12,975 nt of DNA from AP-16 sp036395835 (GCA_036395835.1 DASWCW010000084.1:1-12975); one strand, 5' to 3'; shown: positions 1-8,182, numbered from the stretch's first letter. Made by a program: numbers and translations. Notes: generated from the sequence alone by a model not told the origin.

Positions 1-742
1 GCTGGTCTCCATCATGCTCGCAAACAACGAGAGCGGGGTCGTCCAATCGATTCAAAACGTTTCCGAAATGATCCATGCCGCGGGCGGGCTGCTGCACGTT
101 GACGCGGTCCAGGCCGCGGGCCGCATTGCTGTCGCGATCGAGGTCTTGGGCGCCGATCTTCTCAGCATCTCGAGCCACAAGCTCGGCGGCCCCAAGGGTG
201 CCGGTGCGCTCGTCATCCGGACCGAGGCCCTGCATCTGGCCGATCCATTGATCCGCGGCGGCGGACAGGAGCGCGGATCGCGGGCCGGTACCGAGAACGT
301 CGCGGCCATTGCCGGCTTCGGGGCGGCGGCGGCGACCGCACGGGAGGCCCTTGCGGAGGAGCACCGGCAGGTATTGCTGCTGCGGGATCGTTTCGAACGC
401 GAATTGAAGCGGACGTCGCCAGATGCGGTCATTTTCGGGGCCGACGCCAACCGGCTGCCCAATACCACCCTGTTCGCGGTGCCGGGGGTGAAGGCCGATA
501 CGGCCGTGATCGCGCTGGATCTCGAGGGGGTTGCGGTCTCGTCCGGGGCGGCCTGCTCCTCGGGCAAGGTCCAGCCTTCTCACGTGCTGGCGGCCATGGG
601 ATTGGGCCCGGAGCTGGCCAAAAGCGCCATTCGCGTCAGTTTGGGGTATTCCACGACGGAATCCGAGGTTGATCGGGGCCTCGACGCGTGGAAAAAGGTG
701 TATCGTACCCTACATAAGGGCTCAGAGGGCATCGCCGCCTGA
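1..742 (+). CDS. Cysteine desulfurase, class I (IscS/NifS type), 5'-truncated by the window edge
   Basis: PLP-dependent enzyme that takes sulfur from cysteine as a protein persulfide for Fe-S cluster assembly, releasing alanine. The reading frame is already open at base 2 with LVSIMLANNESGVVQSI, a conserved internal block of the IscS/NifS family, so roughly the first third lies outside the window and the ATG at 14 is internal. The PLP lysine is in SSHKLGGPKGAGAL (Lys codon 179-181). RGGGQERGSRAGTENVAA is the family's active-site arginine region. The catalytic cysteine is in VSSGAACSSGKVQPSHVL (Cys codon 554-556), and the SSGxxCSSG loop identifies class I rather than SufS-type class II. The stop is TGA at 740-742. 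sufB begins 86 bases later on the same strand, consistent with the Rhizobiales arrangement in which an IscS-like gene opens the suf operon. Family is certain; the gene name is left open because such genes are variously called iscS, nifS or sufS. Confidence 0.95.
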   Translation, partial: LVSIMLANNESGVVQSIQNVSEMIHAAGGLLHVDAVQAAGRIAVAIEVLGADLLSISSHKLGGPKGAGALVIRTEALHLADPLIRGGGQERGSRAGTENVAAIAGFGAAAATAREALAEEHRQVLLLRDRFERELKRTSPDAVIFGADANRLPNTTLFAVPGVKADTAVIALDLEGVAVSSGAACSSGKVQPSHVLAAMGLGPELAKSAIRVSLGYSTTESEVDRGLDAWKKVYRTLHKGSEGIAA

Positions 743-818
743 AGGCCAAGCGAGGTTGAAGCGCAGCTGCAACGACCATAACCCGAGCAATCCGACCCGC
801 GGCCCTTGAAGCCGCAGT

Positions 819-824
819 GGAGGG
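819..824 (+). promoter_or_regulatory. Ribosome binding site of sufB (decides start)
   Basis: GGAGGG lies four bases before the ATG at 829. It overlaps an in-frame GTG at 817 that could otherwise be called the start, and therefore argues for 829. Confidence 0.7.
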
Positions 825-828
825 AACA

Positions 829-2310
829 ATGCCGGCCGTGCAAGAGACCGTCGAGCAGGTCCGCCGCATCGACGTCGACCAGTACAAGTACGGGTTCGTC
901 ACCGATCTCGAATCCGACAAGGCTCCCAAAGGCCTTTCCGAAGACACCGTTCGCTTCATTTCGGCCAAGAAGGACGAGCCGGAATGGATGCTGAATTGGC
1001 GGCTCGATGCCTATCGGCGCTGGCTGACCATGCGCGAGCCGCGCTGGGCGCGGGTCGATTACCCGCTGATCGATTACCAGGACATGTATTACTACGCGGC
1101 GCCCAAGCGCAAAGTCGGGCCGAAGTCGCTCGACGAGATCGATCCGGAGATCCTCAAGACCTACGCGAAGCTCGGCATTCCGCTGCGCGAGCAGGAAATC
1201 CTCGCCGGCGTTCAGCGCGAGGGCACCTATTCGCGGGTCGCCGTCGACGCGGTGTTCGATTCGGTCTCGGTCGCGACCACCTTCAAGGAGGAGCTCAAGA
1301 AGGCCGGCGTGGTCTTTCTGCCGATCTCGCAGGCGATCCAGCAGCACCCGGAACTGGTGCGCAAATATCTCGGGTCGGTCGTGCCGGTCACCGACAATTT
1401 CTTCGCCACGCTGAATTCGGCGGTGTTCTCCGACGGCTCCTTCGTCTACGTGCCCGAAGGTGTGCGCTGCCCGATGGAGCTTTCGACCTATTTCCGCATC
1501 AACGAGCAGAACACCGGCCAGTTCGAGCGCACGCTCATCATCGCCGACAAGGGCTCCTACGTGAGCTATCTCGAAGGCTGCACCGCGCCGATGCGCGACG
1601 AGAACCAGCTGCACGCCGCGGTGGTCGAGCTGATCGCGCTCGACGACGCCGAGATCAAGTACTCGACCGTGCAGAACTGGTACCCGGGCGACGCGGAGGG
1701 CCGCGGCGGCATCTACAATTTCGTGACCAAGCGCGGCGATTGCCGCGGCCGCAACTCGAAGATCTCCTGGACCCAGGTCGAGACCGGCTCCGCCATTACC
1801 TGGAAATATCCGAGCTGCATCCTGCGCGGCGACAATTCGCGCGGGGAGTTCTATTCGATCGCGATCTCGAACGGGCGCCAGCAGGTCGATTCCGGCACCA
1901 AGATGCTCCACCTCGGCAAGAACTCCTCGAGCCGGATCATCTCCAAGGGCATCGCAGCGGGCAAATCCAACAACACCTATCGGGGCCTGGTGAGCGCCCA
2001 CCGCAAGGCGACCGGGGCCCGCAATTTCACCAATTGCGACTCGCTCCTGATCGGCGATCACTGCGGCGCCCATACCGTGCCCTACATCGAGGCCAAGAAT
2101 TCGTCCGCCGTGTTCGAGCACGAGGCGACCACCTCGAAGATCTCCGACGCGCAGCTGTTCTATTGCCGGCAGCGCGGGCTTTCCGCGGAAGAGGCGGTGG
2201 CGCTGATCGTCAACGGCTTCGTCAAGGACGTGCTGCAGCACCTCCCGATGGAGTTCGCGGTCGAGGCGCAGAAGCTGATCTCGATCAGCCTGGAGGGGAG
2301 CGTCGGCTAG
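829..2310 (+). CDS. sufB: SufB, Fe-S cluster assembly scaffold protein
   Basis: Scaffold subunit of the cytosolic SufBC2D complex, on which nascent Fe-S clusters are built. The product is 493 aa, the family's usual length. LEGCTAPMRDENQLHAA holds Cys251, the counterpart of E. coli Cys254, which accepts sulfur. NCDSLLIGDHCGAHT holds Cys403, which aligns with E. coli Cys405, and EHEATTSKI (residues 430-438) supplies the Glu-His-Glu matching E. coli 432-434 at the SufB-SufD interface. The C-terminus EFAVEAQKLISISLEGSVG is typical of SufB. I chose the ATG at 829 because a GGAGGG Shine-Dalgarno lies at 819-824; an in-frame GTG at 817 would place the ribosome site inside the gene. The gap from the upstream desulfurase (86 bases) shows no terminator, so the two are probably co-transcribed. 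Confidence 0.97.
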   Translation: MPAVQETVEQVRRIDVDQYKYGFVTDLESDKAPKGLSEDTVRFISAKKDEPEWMLNWRLDAYRRWLTMREPRWARVDYPLIDYQDMYYYAAPKRKVGPKSLDEIDPEILKTYAKLGIPLREQEILAGVQREGTYSRVAVDAVFDSVSVATTFKEELKKAGVVFLPISQAIQQHPELVRKYLGSVVPVTDNFFATLNSAVFSDGSFVYVPEGVRCPMELSTYFRINEQNTGQFERTLIIADKGSYVSYLEGCTAPMRDENQLHAAVVELIALDDAEIKYSTVQNWYPGDAEGRGGIYNFVTKRGDCRGRNSKISWTQVETGSAITWKYPSCILRGDNSRGEFYSIAISNGRQQVDSGTKMLHLGKNSSSRIISKGIAAGKSNNTYRGLVSAHRKATGARNFTNCDSLLIGDHCGAHTVPYIEAKNSSAVFEHEATTSKISDAQLFYCRQRGLSAEEAVALIVNGFVKDVLQHLPMEFAVEAQKLISISLEGSVG

Positions 2311-2390
2311 CCGTCGTCCCGAGGTGCTTGGTTCGAGGGCGACCGTCTCCTGCCGTGGCCGCGTGCGGCGCAGCCCTCGAAGGACGGCCG
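2311..2390. repeat. Degenerate palindromic intergenic repeat between sufB and sufC
   Basis: Begins directly after the sufB stop. The left arm CCGTCGTCCCGAGG (2311-2324) is an imperfect inverted copy of the right arm CCTCGAAGGACGG (2375-2387). The phrase 'cctcgaaggacgg' resembles dispersed palindromic repeats that I recall from Bradyrhizobium-like genomes. There is no T-run, so a strong intrinsic terminator is unlikely, and sufC downstream still needs readthrough. The element may instead affect mRNA processing or stability. The element boundaries are approximate. Confidence 0.5.
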
Positions 2391-2424
2391 CCCTCACTCA
2401 CTACAAACGCAAGGAATTGTCGGA

Positions 2425-3180
<756 letters not shown>

Positions 3181-3198
3181 GACCGCGGATTTGTCGTG

Positions 3199-4539
3199 AT
3201 GCGCGCCGAGATCAAACCCATGAAGACCGCGGCCGAGACGGCCCTCGCCGAGGCCTTTGCCGCGGTGCACTCGAAGCTTCCGGGTGACCGTCGCATCGCC
3301 GAGCGGCGCGCGGCGGCATTCCAAAGCTTCGATGCGCGGGGGCTGCCGCATCGACGCGTCGAGGAATGGAAATACACCGATTTGCGCGCGCTGATCCGCG
3401 AGGCAAAGCCGCTCGCCGCCGCACCGGACGCGCAAGCGAAGCAGCGGGGCAAAGGCGCCGGAAAACTGTTTGCCGACATCGGCGCACGCCGCATCACCTT
3501 CGTCGACGGCGCCTTCGTGGCCGAGCTCTCCGACCTCGCCGCGCTGGAGCCCGGCCTGACGATCGCCCCCATGGCCAAGGCGCTGGCCGAAGGCAATCCG
3601 CAGATCGCGAGCCGGCTCGGTACGGCCGTGCCGACCGACGACGTCGCGGTCGCGCTCAACACCGCGTTCATGGGCGACGGCGCGCTCTTGCACATCGCCC
3701 GCGACACCAAGCTCGACCGGCCGATCCACCTCGTCTTTGCCTTCGGGTCGGATACGGCGGCCGCCTCGTTCACCCGCTCGCTGGTCGTGGCCGAGGAGGG
3801 CGCGCGCGCGACCCTGATCGAGAGCCACGAGGGGCCGGACGGCATCGACTATCAGGTCAACACCGCGCTCGAGCTCCTGGTCGGCGATCGCGCCCATGTC
3901 GATCACGTGAAGATCGGCACCGAAGGCGCTCAGGCGATTCATGTTTCGACCTTGATGGCGTTGCTCGGCAGCGAGGCGCGCCTGCACGGCCTCGTCTATA
4001 CGACCGGCGGCGCCGTGGTGCGCAACCAGCTGTTCGTGCGCTTTGCCGGCGAGGGCGCCAATCTCGCTCTCAACGGCGCAAGTCTCATCAAGGGCCGCCA
4101 GCATGTCGACAACACGCTGGTGGTCGACCACGCCGTGCCGGGCGGATTCAGCCGCGAGCTCAACAAATCGGTCCTGGACGGCGAGAGTCGCAGCGTGTTC
4201 CAGGGCAAGATCATCGTGCGGCCGGGCGCGCAGAAGACCGACGGCAAGATGATGACGCAGGCGCTGCTGCTCTCCGAGAACGCCGAAGCCGACAACAAGC
4301 CGGAGCTCGAGATCTTTGCCGACGACGTGCAATGCGGCCACGGGGCGACCGCCGGGGCGCTGGACCCGAATATGTTGTTCTATCTGAAGGCGCGCGGCAT
4401 TCCGCAGGCCGAAGCCGAGGCGCTGCTGATCCAGGCCTTCGTCGGCGAGGCGATCGAGACGATCGCGCACGAGGGCGTGAAGGACGCGCTGATGGGCGCG
4501 GCGGCCGAATGGCTGCGCGCGAGAAAGAAGCAAGCGTGA
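3199..4539 (+). CDS. sufD: SufD, Fe-S cluster assembly scaffold partner
   Basis: Paralogue and partner of SufB in the SufBC2D complex, involved in iron acquisition and in the de novo cluster site at the SufB-SufD interface. The product is 446 aa, with a divergent helical N-terminus (HRRVEEWKYTDLRALI near residue 50), a long right-handed beta-helix core and a conserved C-terminal region. ELEIFADDVQCGHGATAGAL contains Cys379 and His381, which align with Cys358 and the functionally important His360 of E. coli SufD. The start is uncertain: GTG 3196, ATG 3199 and ATG 3220 are all in frame, and none has a strong Shine-Dalgarno. I picked ATG 3199, 18 bases after the sufC stop. Its stop TGA shares one base with the sufS start (TGATG), implying coupled translation. 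Confidence 0.95.
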   Translation: MRAEIKPMKTAAETALAEAFAAVHSKLPGDRRIAERRAAAFQSFDARGLPHRRVEEWKYTDLRALIREAKPLAAAPDAQAKQRGKGAGKLFADIGARRITFVDGAFVAELSDLAALEPGLTIAPMAKALAEGNPQIASRLGTAVPTDDVAVALNTAFMGDGALLHIARDTKLDRPIHLVFAFGSDTAAASFTRSLVVAEEGARATLIESHEGPDGIDYQVNTALELLVGDRAHVDHVKIGTEGAQAIHVSTLMALLGSEARLHGLVYTTGGAVVRNQLFVRFAGEGANLALNGASLIKGRQHVDNTLVVDHAVPGGFSRELNKSVLDGESRSVFQGKIIVRPGAQKTDGKMMTQALLLSENAEADNKPELEIFADDVQCGHGATAGALDPNMLFYLKARGIPQAEAEALLIQAFVGEAIETIAHEGVKDALMGAAAEWLRARKKQA

Positions 4540-5780
4540 TGCACCCCGCGGTCAAGAACGGCGGCTACGATGTGGACCGGATCCGCGAGGATTTTCCGGC
4601 GCTGGCGCTCGAGGTTTACGGCAAGCCGCTGGTCTATCTCGACAATGCCGCCTCGGCGCAGAAGCCGCGCGCCGTGCTCGACCGGCTCGAACACGCCTAC
4701 ACGGCCGAGTATTCCAACGTGCATCGCGGCCTGCATTATCTCGCCAATGCGGCGACCGAGGCTTACGAGGGCGCGCGCGAGAAGGTCCGCGCCTTCCTCA
4801 ATGCGGAAAAGCCGCAGGAGATCATCTTCACCCGCAACGCCACCGAGGCGATCAATCTCGTCGCCTATACGTTCGGCGTCGAGCAGGTGCGGGCGGGCGA
4901 CGAGATCGTGCTCTCGATCATGGAGCACCATTCCAACGTCGTGCCCTGGCATTTCCTGCGCGAGCGCCAGGGTGCGGTCATCAAATGGGCGCCGATCGAC
5001 GACAGCGGGAATTTCCTGCTCGATGCCTTCGAGGAGCTGCTTACCGATCGCACGCGGCTCGTGGCGATCACGCACATGTCGAACGTCACCGGCACCATCG
5101 TGCCGGTCAAGGAAGTGGTTCGCCTCGCGCATGCCCGCGGCATTCCGGTGCTGCTCGACGGTAGCCAGGCCGCCGTGCACCTCGACGTCGACGTGCGCGA
5201 CATCGGCTGCGATTTCTATGTCTTCACCGGCCACAAGGTTTACGGGCCGACCGGCGCCGGCGTGCTCTACGGCCGCTACGACCACCTCGCCGCCATGCGG
5301 CCGTTCAACGGCGGCGGCGAGATGATCCGCGAGGTCTACGAGGATCGCGTGACCTACGGCGATCCGCCGCACAAGTTCGAGGCCGGCACGCCGGCGATCG
5401 TGCAGGCGATCGGGCTCGGCGCCGCCATCGACTATGTCAACTCGATCGGGAAGGCGCGCATCCGGGCGCATGAGGCGGGGCTGGTGAAATACGCCCACGA
5501 GCGCCTGCGCGAGATGAACCGCGTGCGCATTTTCGGCACGACGCGCGAAAAGGGGCCGATCGTGGCCTTCGACATGCAGGGTGCGCACCCGCACGACGTT
5601 GCGACCATCATCGACCGGTCCGGGGTGGCGGTGCGGGCCGGCACCCATTGCACCATGCCGCTGTTGGCGCGATATGGCGTGTCCGCGACCTGCCGGGCCT
5701 CGTTCGGCCTCTACAATACCGCCGCGGAGGTCGACAGCCTTGCGCAGGCGTTGATGAAAGCCCAGGATTTCTTCGCATGA
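4539..5780 (+). CDS. sufS: SufS, cysteine desulfurase (class II)
   Basis: PLP-dependent cysteine desulfurase that feeds persulfide sulfur to SufBCD. The product is 413 aa, the family's normal length. The N-terminus has the class II pattern VDRIREDFPALALEVYGKPLVYLDNAAS. The PLP lysine is Lys233 in FTGHKVYGPTGAGVLYGR, and the catalytic cysteine is Cys371 in RAGTHCTMPLLARYGV, the RAGxHC signature of the SufS/CsdA class as opposed to the SSGxxC of the upstream desulfurase. The C-terminal CRASFGLYNTAAEVDSL is also typical. The start ATG at 4539 shares a base with the sufD stop. The end overlaps sufT by four bases (ATGA). This is the second desulfurase of the operon. SufS usually works with SufE or SufU, and neither is seen in this window. 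Confidence 0.97.
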   Translation: MHPAVKNGGYDVDRIREDFPALALEVYGKPLVYLDNAASAQKPRAVLDRLEHAYTAEYSNVHRGLHYLANAATEAYEGAREKVRAFLNAEKPQEIIFTRNATEAINLVAYTFGVEQVRAGDEIVLSIMEHHSNVVPWHFLRERQGAVIKWAPIDDSGNFLLDAFEELLTDRTRLVAITHMSNVTGTIVPVKEVVRLAHARGIPVLLDGSQAAVHLDVDVRDIGCDFYVFTGHKVYGPTGAGVLYGRYDHLAAMRPFNGGGEMIREVYEDRVTYGDPPHKFEAGTPAIVQAIGLGAAIDYVNSIGKARIRAHEAGLVKYAHERLREMNRVRIFGTTREKGPIVAFDMQGAHPHDVATIIDRSGVAVRAGTHCTMPLLARYGVSATCRASFGLYNTAAEVDSLAQALMKAQDFFA

Positions 5781-6184
5781 GAGTGGACGAGATGAGCGAG
5801 GCGCAGGCGAGGGCGGCCGAGGCTCCCACGGGCGAGCAGACCGCGGACCGGCAGGGCTCCGCCTTGCCGGCCGAGGAGATCGATCGGCTCACCGCCGAGA
5901 TCGTCGCCGCGCTCAAGACCGTCTATGACCCGGAGATCCCGGCGGACATCTACGAGCTCGGCCTGATCTACAAGGTCGACATCGCCGACGACCGCAAGGT
6001 CGTGGTCGACATGACGCTCACGACGCCGAACTGCCCTTCGGCGGCCGAGCTCCCCGCCATGGTCGAGAACGCGGTCGCGAGCGTACCGGGCGTCGGCGAG
6101 GTCAAGGTCAATGTCATCTGGGATCCGCCCTGGGATCCGAGCCGGATGTCGGACGAGGCGCGCGTCGCCCTCAATATGTGGTAG
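5777..6184 (+). CDS. sufT: SufT, DUF59/MIP18-family Fe-S maturation factor
   Basis: Small cytosolic protein of the MIP18 (DUF59) family, which helps mature Fe-S proteins or transfer clusters in Suf systems. The product is 135 aa from ATG 5777; another in-frame ATG is at 5792. Residues 1-35 are a low-complexity Ala/Glu-rich leader that may be a disordered extension. The domain follows, with LKTVYDPEIPADIYELGLIY (the DPEIP-x-DIYELGLIY hallmark), MTLTTPNCPSAAELP (with the conserved Cys of TPNCP) and VNVIWDPPWDPSRMSDEAR near the C-terminus. The ATG overlaps the sufS stop by four bases, so translation is probably coupled to sufS. The family call is firm; the exact role is inferred from family and operon position. 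Confidence 0.93.
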   Translation: MRVDEMSEAQARAAEAPTGEQTADRQGSALPAEEIDRLTAEIVAALKTVYDPEIPADIYELGLIYKVDIADDRKVVVDMTLTTPNCPSAAELPAMVENAVASVPGVGEVKVNVIWDPPWDPSRMSDEARVALNMW

Positions 6185-6228
6185 GAAGTTGCACCAAAGC
6201 GGGCTTACCCCCACATAAGGATGGATCG

Positions 6229-6233
6229 AGGAG
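6229..6233 (+). promoter_or_regulatory. Ribosome binding site of sufA (decides start)
   Basis: AGGAG with eight bases to the ATG at 6242. An in-frame ATG at 6221 lies before it and lacks a properly spaced site, so 6242 is the better start. Confidence 0.65.
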
Positions 6234-6241
6234 AGCAAACG

Positions 6242-6616
6242 ATGGCCACGATGCGGCCCAAGCCCCAGGTGATGCGGCTCAGCGATGCCGCTGCCGCGCG
6301 CATCAAGGAGCTTCTCGCCAAGTCGGAGAAGCCGATCGCCGGCGTTCGCGTAGGCGTCAAGAACGGCGGCTGCGCCGGGATGGCCTACACGATGGAATAT
6401 GCCGAACGCGTCGGCCCGACCGACGAGGTCGTCGAGGACAAGGGCGTGCGCATCCTGATCGATCCCAAGGCGGTGCTGTTCCTGCTCGGCACCGAGATGG
6501 ACTTCAGGGTCGACAAGCTCTCGGCGCAATTCGTGTTCAACAACCCGAACCAGGTTTCCGCCTGCGGCTGCGGCGAATCGGTCGAACTCGCCCCCGCGAA
6601 CGAAGCCGCCCAGTAG
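6242..6616 (+). CDS. sufA: SufA, A-type Fe-S carrier (IscA/HesB family)
   Basis: A-type carrier that accepts clusters from the SufBCD scaffold and hands them to apo-proteins. The product is 124 aa. The three ligand cysteines of the family are all present: one in KNGGCAGMAYTMEY and the pair CGC near the C-terminus in SACGCGESV. The segment GVRILIDPKAVLFLLGTEMD corresponds to the conserved central part of the fold. SufA and IscA are hard to tell apart by sequence; the operon favours SufA. The gap to sufT is 57 bases, and the gene is last in the operon, followed by a strong palindrome at 6627-6728. The start was chosen from the Shine-Dalgarno at 6229-6233. Confidence 0.95.
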   Translation: MATMRPKPQVMRLSDAAAARIKELLAKSEKPIAGVRVGVKNGGCAGMAYTMEYAERVGPTDEVVEDKGVRILIDPKAVLFLLGTEMDFRVDKLSAQFVFNNPNQVSACGCGESVELAPANEAAQ

Positions 6617-6626
6617 AACATCACCA

Positions 6627-6728
6627 CGTCATTCCGGCCGAGCGCACCAGCGCTCGAGCCGGAATCCATGAACGCGGTGTTCGTGGATCCCGGCTCGCGG
6701 CGCCGTCGGCGCCTTGGCCGGGACGACG
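6627..6728. repeat. CGTC-ended palindromic repeat with two hairpins after sufA
   Basis: The element starts eleven bases after the sufA stop. Its ends, CGTCATTCCGG (6627-6637) and CCGGGACGACG (6718-6728), are near-perfect inverted copies. Inside are two hairpins. The first pairs ATTCCGGC+CGAGCGC (6631-6645) with GCGCTCG+A+GCCGGAAT (6650-6665), a 15-bp stem with one bulged A and a 4-base loop. The second pairs TCCCGGC (6688-6694) with GCCGGGA (6717-6723) and GGCGCC (6699-6704) with GGCGCC (6708-6713). The shape matches dispersed palindromic repeats common in Rhizobiales. No T-run follows, so it may protect the 3' end or attenuate transcription rather than act as a classical terminator. Confidence 0.75.
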
Positions 6729-6740
6729 CCCGGAGTTTGT

Positions 6741-6747
6741 GGAGCGG
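6741..6747 (+). promoter_or_regulatory. Ribosome binding site of the TfoX-like gene (decides start)
   Basis: GGAGCGG with about ten bases to the GTG at 6758. It supports a start outside the repeat, instead of the ATG at 6668 that lies inside it. Confidence 0.5.
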
Positions 6748-6757
6748 AAAACCTGCC

Positions 6758-7114
6758 GTGGACCCCGATTCCATTCAGGAGCTGTTCGCCGCGTTCGGCC
6801 GGGTGCATGTGCGCAACATGTTCGGCGGCGCCGGCATCTATGCTGACGGCGTGATGTTCGGCCTCATCGTCGACGATATGATCTATCTCAAGACCGACGC
6901 GCACACCGCGGCGCGGTTCGAACGGGAGGGTTGCGCCCCCTTCACCTACGACACCAAGCGGGGCGAGCGTGCGCTGAAATCCTATTGGCGCATGCCGGAT
7001 CGGCTCTATGACGAGCCCGACGAGCTGGCCGATTGGGCCAAAGCCGCGCTCGATGCGGCCCGGCGCGCCGCCGCACCGCCGCGCCGGCGGGGCGCACAGG
7101 GCTCGAGGCGTTGA
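6758..7114 (+). CDS. TfoX/Sxy N-terminal-domain protein
   Basis: Small protein of 118 aa that is almost entirely a TfoX N-terminal domain. RNMFGGAGIYADGVMFGLIVDDMIYLK (about residues 17-43) is the family hallmark, followed by CAPFTYDTKRGERALKSYWRMP and LYDEPDELADWA. The C-terminal 20 residues are Arg/Ala/Pro-rich and may bind nucleic acid or be disordered. In gammaproteobacteria TfoX/Sxy activates competence genes and also has a C-terminal domain that is missing here; in alphaproteobacteria the role of the stand-alone N-domain is unknown to me. The frame is open from an ATG at 6668, but that start lies inside the palindromic repeat and would add 30 non-family residues. GTG 6758 (V-DPDSIQELFAAFG) fits the domain edge. 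It may form a small unit with the DUF1428 gene 44 bases downstream. Confidence 0.85.
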   Translation: MDPDSIQELFAAFGRVHVRNMFGGAGIYADGVMFGLIVDDMIYLKTDAHTAARFEREGCAPFTYDTKRGERALKSYWRMPDRLYDEPDELADWAKAALDAARRAAAPPRRRGAQGSRR

Positions 7115-7158
7115 GTGCATGATCGCCCTTTGTTCAAGCCAAACGAGAGGAGGCTGAC

Positions 7159-7512
7159 ATGGCCTATGTCGACGGTTTCGTGCTCGCCGTGCCGAAACAA
7201 AACATCGAGGCCTACAAGGCGATGGCGCGCAAAGTCGGCGAAATCTGGAAGGCGCACGGAGCGCTCGCCTACGTGGAGTGCATCGGCGACGACGTGCCCT
7301 ACGGCAACCTCACCTCGTTCCCACGCGCCGTGCAGGCGAAGGAGGACGAGATCGTCGCCTTTTCCTGGATCGTTTGCGCGTCCCGCGAGCAGCGCGACTT
7401 GATCAACGCCAAGGTGATGGCGGACCCGCGACTCAAGGGCGCGATGTCGAGCCTGCCGTTCGACGGCAAGCGCTTGATCTACGGCGGGTTCGAGACGTTC
7501 TTGCAGCTATAG
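7159..7512 (+). CDS. DUF1428 (YbaA-like) family protein
   Basis: Protein of 117 aa matching the DUF1428 family (E. coli YbaA), which has a dimeric alpha-beta barrel-like fold and no established function. MAYVDGFVLAVPK at the start, followed by an amphipathic helix (NIEAYKAMARKVGEIWKAHG), an acidic strand LAYVECIGDDVPYG, then FSWIVCASREQRDLINAKVM and the C-terminal PFDGKRLIYGGFETF, all fit the family over its full length. The start is well supported by AGAGGAGG at 7146-7153, five bases upstream of the ATG. No signal peptide or membrane segment is visible, so the protein is cytosolic. It converges with the DUF1326 gene; only 34 bases separate their stop codons. Confidence 0.88.
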   Translation: MAYVDGFVLAVPKQNIEAYKAMARKVGEIWKAHGALAYVECIGDDVPYGNLTSFPRAVQAKEDEIVAFSWIVCASREQRDLINAKVMADPRLKGAMSSLPFDGKRLIYGGFETFLQL

Positions 7513-7546
7513 CCGCCGTGCAGGACGTTTCGACCACGACTTTTTC

Positions 7547-8176
7547 TCACTGATTGGACCAGCGGATCGGGGCGTAATGCCCGTTCTTGCCGGAATTGTC
7601 CCAGCGCATGCCGTGATCGCTGAACGTGCTCCCCGCCGCGCCCACCGCAAGTGCCAGCTTGTCTGGGCTGATCGGATGGCCGGAGTTCACCCACATCTCG
7701 CCGCTGGGATGTGCGGTGGGCAGCGGATCGACCGACATGTTGAGGACGCCGGGGATTTCCGCCGATCGCTTCTTGCCCTGGACGCGATACATGATCGGGA
7801 CCTTCTTCGCCCCGAGGTTCTTGGCGATCAGCGGCGCGAAAGCCGCCATCGGTCCGCCGGCGGCACCGGTGAAGATCGCGCCGAGCGCCTCGGTCTGCTT
7901 GTCGTCGGCGCGCTGATCGATGTAGGCGCCGACCGTCCAATTGCCGTCTGCCATCGGCCCCGGGGTGTGTATCGCCAGCGCGACGTTGAGGCCGTCGAGC
8001 GTCACGTCGCCGTAGCTGCCCTTCTCGATGTGGAAAATCGCCGGGACGTCACAGACCCCCTCGGTCGGCCGCGAGGTCAGCGGCGCTGCCTTCGAGATGA
8101 GACACGGACATACCACGCTGCAATTGCAGTTCTCGAAATAATCTCCCGAGAGGTGCCATTGAACTTGTGCTGCCAT
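7547..8176 (-). CDS. DUF1326 family protein with CxC-x3-CxC motif
   Basis: Protein of 209 aa matching DUF1326, a family of unknown function often found beside integral membrane DUF2182 proteins; no such partner is seen here. The N-terminus HLSGDYFENCNCSVVCPC carries four cysteines as CNC-x3-CPC (Cys17, 19, 23, 25), a layout suited to binding a thiophilic metal or to redox chemistry, which is inference. The rest is predicted soluble, with blocks GVCDVPAIFHIEKGSYGDV, DGLNVALAIHTPGPM and SGHPISPDKLAL. There is no signal peptide. The ATG at 8176 was chosen because GAGGAGG (8183-8189, minus strand) lies six bases upstream, although the frame extends to 8221. The binding-protein-like gene upstream on the same strand ends 60 bases away, so the two may be co-transcribed. 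Confidence 0.85.
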   Translation of the reverse strand: MAAQVQWHLSGDYFENCNCSVVCPCLISKAAPLTSRPTEGVCDVPAIFHIEKGSYGDVTLDGLNVALAIHTPGPMADGNWTVGAYIDQRADDKQTEALGAIFTGAAGGPMAAFAPLIAKNLGAKKVPIMYRVQGKKRSAEIPGVLNMSVDPLPTAHPSGEMWVNSGHPISPDKLALAVGAAGSTFSDHGMRWDNSGKNGHYAPIRWSNQ

Positions 8177-8182
8177 CGCTTG

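Noticed and set aside
580..2397. 605-codon open frame on the minus strand across sufB
   Set aside because: Shadow of sufB in high-GC DNA. The plus-strand frame carries full SufB conservation, and the antisense product is low-complexity with no recognisable domain.
6189..6219. Possible internal promoter before sufA (TTGCAC ... CATAAG)
   Set aside because: The spacing of 19 bases is too long and the -10 match is weak; the gene is adequately explained as part of the operon.
7513..7546. Bidirectional terminator between the convergent DUF1428 and DUF1326 genes
   Set aside because: The 34-base gap has a short T-run on the plus strand but no stem that I could pair convincingly.
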